Of a stretch of DNA of 64,000 nucleotides, positions 60,890 to 64,000 are shown piece after piece. The notes beneath the pieces were generated by a model. That model worked only from the letters and a program-made list of their open reading frames with translations, made no database searches and had not been told where the DNA came from. A program made the translations under genes and the position numbers. Each line of letters opens with the position of its first letter. Position 1 is the first letter of the stretch. Source of the DNA: Thiomicrospira aerophila AL3 (GTDB taxonomy: Bacteria > Pseudomonadota > Gammaproteobacteria > Thiomicrospirales > Thiomicrospiraceae); contig NZ_CP007030.1 in NCBI RefSeq assembly GCF_000227665.2, positions 1,922,001 to 1,986,000 of the forward strand, read 5' to 3'.

Positions 60890-61531
60890 ATGAACAGTAA
60901 ACTCGTTGTTGTTGTAGATTATGGCATGGGCAACCTTCGCTCAGTCGCAAAAGCCGCTGAACACGTTGCACCGAGCCACTGTCATATCAAACTTAGTGAT
61001 AGCGCAACAGATATTGAAGCGGCCGATGCAGTGATTTTTCCAGGGCAAGGCGCGGCAAAAGCTTGCATGTCTGCTATTAATGACAATCAGTTAGGTGAAA
61101 CCCTTCGTCAGGCTGCCAGCACCAAGCCTTTTTTAGGCATCTGTATGGGACTGCAAGTTTTGATGACCCACTCCTCTGAAAATGGTGGTATCGATTGCCT
61201 TGACTGCATTGAGGGCGATGTTAGCAAGTTCCAACCGGCCGCTGAGTTTAAAATTCCACACATGGGCTGGAATCAAATTCACCAATACGCAGACCACCCT
61301 ATGTGGCATAAGATCGAACAGGATGCACGCTTTTATTTTGTTCACAGCTACTTCGTAGTGCCTAAAAATGACAGGCTAGTACTCGGCACCACTGAATACG
61401 CCAATCAAACATTTGCGAGCTGCATTGCACAAAATCAGTTATTTGCGATTCAAGCGCACCCTGAAAAAAGTTCACAAGCAGGCCTGCAATTGTTTAAAAA
61501 CTTTATGAACTGGCAAACCAAATCGGCATAA
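60890..61531 (+). CDS. hisH: Imidazole glycerol phosphate synthase, glutaminase subunit
   Basis: 213 residues, class I glutamine amidotransferase. Catalytic Cys is in LGICMGLQVLM, and His and Glu in AIQAHPEKSSQAG. It supplies ammonia to HisF. It lies 3 bp after hisB. Confidence 0.96.
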   Translation: MNSKLVVVVDYGMGNLRSVAKAAEHVAPSHCHIKLSDSATDIEAADAVIFPGQGAAKACMSAINDNQLGETLRQAASTKPFLGICMGLQVLMTHSSENGGIDCLDCIEGDVSKFQPAAEFKIPHMGWNQIHQYADHPMWHKIEQDARFYFVHSYFVVPKNDRLVLGTTEYANQTFASCIAQNQLFAIQAHPEKSSQAGLQLFKNFMNWQTKSA

Positions 61532-61580
61532 AATAATGCCAACATTTAATTTTAGCTCAAACTAGGATCAAAGAATTTCC

Positions 61581-62327
61581 ATGCTACTCATTCCCGCAAT
61601 TGATTTAAAAGATGGTCAATGCGTTCGCCTCAGACAAGGTCTGATGGACGATGCAACGGTTTTTTCAAGCGATATTACGGCCATGGCTGACCGGTGGGTC
61701 AAGCAAGGTGCACGTCGCTTACACATGGTTGACCTTAATGGTGCATTCGAAGGCACGCCGGTCAATCGCCAAGCGATCCTGGAAGTTACGCAAGCCTTCC
61801 CCGCCCTACCTATTCAAATTGGCGGTGGCATACGTGATCTTAAAACGATTGAAGCTTATTTAACAGCGGGAATCGAAACCTGCATCATTGGTACTCAAGC
61901 CGTTTACAACCCAGGATTCGTTGCACAAGCCTGCAAAGCCTTCCCTGGTCACATCATGGTCGGTCTTGACGCTAAAGAAGGACTCGTCGCAATAAATGGT
62001 TGGGCTGAACTAACTGACCATCAAGTTATTGATTTGGCAAAACGCTTTGAACAGGATGGCATTGCCGCCATTATTTATACGGATATTGGCCGTGACGGCA
62101 TGATGCAGGGAGTCAATATTGCCGCTACGCAACAACTGGCTCAAGCGACTAGCACACCGATCATTGCGTCAGGCGGCATTACCAATCTTGATGATATTAG
62201 CGCCCTCGCACCGCTTGCTGCAGATGGTGTAATGGGTGCCATTACTGGACGCGCTATTTATGAAGGCAGTTTAGACTTTGCTGAAGGTCAAAATCTAGCT
62301 GACCAATTGGCTGGAGCGAAGTTTTAA
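61581..62327 (+). CDS. hisA: Phosphoribosylformimino-5-aminoimidazole carboxamide ribotide isomerase
   Basis: 248 residues, TIM barrel. It begins [19 protein letters not shown] (catalytic Asp) and has the phosphate sites IQIGGGIR and IIASGGITN. It isomerises ProFAR to PRFAR. Its stop overlaps the hisF start (TAATG). Confidence 0.97.
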   Translation: MLLIPAIDLKDGQCVRLRQGLMDDATVFSSDITAMADRWVKQGARRLHMVDLNGAFEGTPVNRQAILEVTQAFPALPIQIGGGIRDLKTIEAYLTAGIETCIIGTQAVYNPGFVAQACKAFPGHIMVGLDAKEGLVAINGWAELTDHQVIDLAKRFEQDGIAAIIYTDIGRDGMMQGVNIAATQQLAQATSTPIIASGGITNLDDISALAPLAADGVMGAITGRAIYEGSLDFAEGQNLADQLAGAKF

Positions 62328-63100
62328 TGGGTTTAGCAAAACGCATTATCCCTTGTCTGGATGTCGCGAATGGTCGCGTTGTAAAAGGCGTTCAATTTGT
62401 TGACATTCGTGATGCGGGCGACCCTGTTGAGGTAGCGAAGCGCTATGACTTACAAGGTGCCGATGAAATCACTTTTTTGGATATTACGGCGAGTTCTGAT
62501 CAACGCGACACGCTGATTGACACGGTTGCTCAAGTTGCCAGCCAAGTATTTATTCCCTTAACCGTTGGCGGCGGAGTGAGGACCGTTGAGGATATTCGAC
62601 GCCTACTGAATGCTGGCGCGGATAAAGTGTCGATTAACACGGCAGCTATTCATCGCCCCGAGTTTGTTAAAGAGGCCGCTGATCGCTTTGGCTCCCAATG
62701 CATTGTGGTGGCCATTGATGCTAAACGTGTCAGCGCTGACGGTGAAGCCTTACGCTGGGAAATCTTTACCCACGGCGGACGCAAGGCCACAGGGATTGAT
62801 GCCATATTGTGGGCACAAAAAATGGTGAAATTTGGAGCAGGTGAACTCTTAGTAACCAGCATGGATAAAGACGGCACTCGAAGCGGCTTTGACCTTAAAC
62901 TCACCCGCGCTATTGCCGATAGCGTCAGTGCGCCGGTTATTGCCTCTGGGGGAGTTGGCCAACTTAATGACCTTGTCGATGGCGTAGTTGAAGGCCATGC
63001 GCAAGCTGTACTTGCAGCCAGCATTTTTCACTTTGGCCAACATACGATTGCTGAAGCCAAACAGGCCATGCAACTGGCTGGCGTCGAGGTAAGATTATGA
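62327..63100 (+). CDS. hisF: Imidazole glycerol phosphate synthase, cyclase subunit
   Basis: 257 residues, TIM barrel with [16 protein letters not shown] (first catalytic Asp), [14 protein letters not shown], and [16 protein letters not shown] (second catalytic Asp). It works with HisH. It overlaps hisE by 4 bp. Confidence 0.97.
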   Translation: MGLAKRIIPCLDVANGRVVKGVQFVDIRDAGDPVEVAKRYDLQGADEITFLDITASSDQRDTLIDTVAQVASQVFIPLTVGGGVRTVEDIRRLLNAGADKVSINTAAIHRPEFVKEAADRFGSQCIVVAIDAKRVSADGEALRWEIFTHGGRKATGIDAILWAQKMVKFGAGELLVTSMDKDGTRSGFDLKLTRAIADSVSAPVIASGGVGQLNDLVDGVVEGHAQAVLAASIFHFGQHTIAEAKQAMQLAGVEVRL

Positions 63101-63420
63101 GTGATATTTTAACCCGCCTCGATCAAGAACTAAACGCACGTAAAGGTCTTGATCCGGACTCTTCTTATGTCGCTAGCCTGTATGCCAAAGGGCTCGAAAA
63201 AATATTAAAAAAAGTGGGCGAAGAAGCCATTGAAACGGTGATGGCCGCTAAAGATGGTGACAAAGAACATCTTATTTATGAAGTCACCGATTTGTGGTTT
63301 CATACCCTAATACTGCTTGCCCACCAAGACTTAACCAGTGAAGACGTGCTTAAGGAACTAGAGCGCCGCTTTGGCGTGTCAGGCCACACTGAAAAAGCAC
63401 AACGCCAAACTGACCAATAA
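63097..63420 (+). CDS. hisE: Phosphoribosyl-ATP diphosphatase
   Basis: 107 residues, MazG-like fold with [16 protein letters not shown] and [18 protein letters not shown]. It hydrolyses PR-ATP to PR-AMP. It is a separate gene and not fused to hisI, which is not in the window. Confidence 0.95.
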   Translation: MSDILTRLDQELNARKGLDPDSSYVASLYAKGLEKILKKVGEEAIETVMAAKDGDKEHLIYEVTDLWFHTLILLAHQDLTSEDVLKELERRFGVSGHTEKAQRQTDQ

Positions 63421-63434
63421 CAGGGATAAACATC

Positions 63435-63755
63435 ATGAGCAACCAAGACACTATTTTTACCCGCATCATTAATCGGGAATTACCCGCAGATATCGTCTAT
63501 GAAGATGATAAATGCATTGTCATTAAAGACATCAATCCACGCGCACGCATTCACTTGTTAGTTATACCGAAAAAACCTATCGCTACGCTATTTGACCTTA
63601 CACCGGAAGATAAGGATTTAATGGGCCATATGATGTTATTGTTGCCACAGTTAGCACAGTCGCAAAACTTGGATGGCTTTAAAACCCAAATTCACACCGG
63701 TGAGTCAGGCGGACAAGAGGTTTTTCATATCCACATACATTTACTTGGTAACTAA
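63435..63755 (+). CDS. HIT-family (HinT-like) nucleotide hydrolase
   Basis: 106 residues of the histidine-triad family, with FTRIINRELPADIVYEDD at the start and the triad GQEVFHIHIHLLG at the end. It hydrolyses purine nucleotide conjugates such as AMP-lysine. It lies between the his genes and tatA. The sequence ends soon after the triad, shorter than E. coli HinT. Confidence 0.92.
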   Translation: MSNQDTIFTRIINRELPADIVYEDDKCIVIKDINPRARIHLLVIPKKPIATLFDLTPEDKDLMGHMMLLLPQLAQSQNLDGFKTQIHTGESGGQEVFHIHIHLLGN

Positions 63756-63812
63756 CAAACAAGTTTGTTATTATTCATTCTTTAACCCAACCCGCTAATT
63801 TTGGAGTGCATT

Positions 63813-64000
63813 ATGGGCATTAGTATTTGGCAGTTATTAATCATCTTAGCCATTGTTTTAGTTATTTTTGGTGCTAAACGTTTGAAAAATGTTGGTACAG
63901 ATTTAGGCAGCGCCATCAAAGGCTTCAAAAAAGCTGTCGCAGAAGATGAAGATAAAAAAAACACCGAACAAGCGCAAGCTAAAACCCTAGCCGATGAGCA
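63813..64000 (+). CDS. tatA: Twin-arginine translocase subunit TatA, C-terminus beyond window
   Basis: 62 codons visible from ATG 63813. It begins [20 protein letters not shown] (membrane span), then [20 protein letters not shown] (amphipathic helix with the FG-hinge) and an acidic tail. TatA forms the Tat export pore. GGAG at 63803-63806 is the ribosome site. The reading frame is open at the window edge; TatB and TatC probably follow. Confidence 0.93.
   Translation, partial: MGISIWQLLIILAIVLVIFGAKRLKNVGTDLGSAIKGFKKAVAEDEDKKNTEQAQAKTLADE

Noticed and set aside
844-61486. CAGGCCTG as a DNA uptake sequence
   Set aside because: It is fully palindromic, so it gives no direction, and is not paired in terminator hairpins; an iterated palindrome is the better description. 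Natural competence genes (dprA, comM) nearby are not evidence on their own.
62650-63024. 124-codon minus-strand frame in hisF
   Set aside because: Shadow of a conserved enzyme; Ala/Ser/Pro-rich composition.
63754-63769. AACAAAC-AA-GTTTGTT as terminator after the HIT gene
   Set aside because: All-weak stem overlapping the stop codon with a 2-base loop; too unstable to call.

Overview
The window is chromosomal DNA of a gammaproteobacterium, most like the sulfur-oxidising Thiomicrospira / Thiomicrorhabdus / Hydrogenovibrio group. This rests on the mix of genes (a complete cbb3 oxidase cluster ccoNOQP-GHIS, ntrYX behind def-fmt-rsmB, a PA2778/PA2779 pair, hisBHAFE-HIT-tatA) and on the style of the proteins; no rRNA or tRNA gene is present to fix the species. 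The core is near balanced base composition. A block from about 11.77 to 32.53 kb is visibly AT-rich and foreign.

Layout: (1) 1-8249: a HAD phosphatase (cut by the window edge), a TetR repressor and a divergent RND efflux operon (adaptor, pump, outer-membrane channel) that ends in an LpxR-like lipid A deacylase gene. (2) 8374-11098: small uncharacterised genes, a relic of an Rpn-type transposase/nuclease, a TauE/SafE-type membrane protein, and the 3' half of yifB/comM. (3) 11766-32528: a 20.8-kb Tn7-like transposon that splits yifB/comM between its Walker A and Walker B motifs. It has a 5-bp target duplication (CCCAC), related terminal inverted repeats and repeated TnsB-type sites. Its left arm holds tnsA-tnsB-tnsC-tniQ and a zinc-ribbon fifth gene. 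Its right tip holds a TnsE-like gene in the opposite orientation. The cargo is defence-like: an ImmA/IrrE + beta-protein set, sce7726, a type III restriction-modification system with an unknown gene reversed between mod and res, an XRE/ASCH divergent pair, and DUF6338 followed by two tiny proline-rich genes that had to be found by eye. An IS5-type element lies inside an IS3 relic in the cargo. (4) 32529-41582: 5' half of yifB, ubiK, a SPOR protein, argS, topA, the PA2778/2779 pair and dprA. (5) 41637-51401: def-fmt-rsmB-DUF4390-ntrY-ntrX-trkA-trkH, closely packed and probably one transcript. (6) 51428-59918: the cbb3 cytochrome oxidase and its assembly genes on the minus strand, including an extra 41-residue single-span membrane protein between ccoP and ccoG. 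(7) 60293-64000: hisBHAFE, a HIT protein and tatA (cut by the window edge).

Two signals run across the whole window. First, the palindrome CAGGCCTG occurs 24 times in about 43 kb of core sequence and not once in the 20.8-kb transposon, so it behaves like a highly iterated palindrome of this lineage and independently marks the island as foreign. Second, several very short genes (41, 41 and 43 codons) have strong ribosome binding sites and, in one case, an 8-bp coupling overlap, so they look real.
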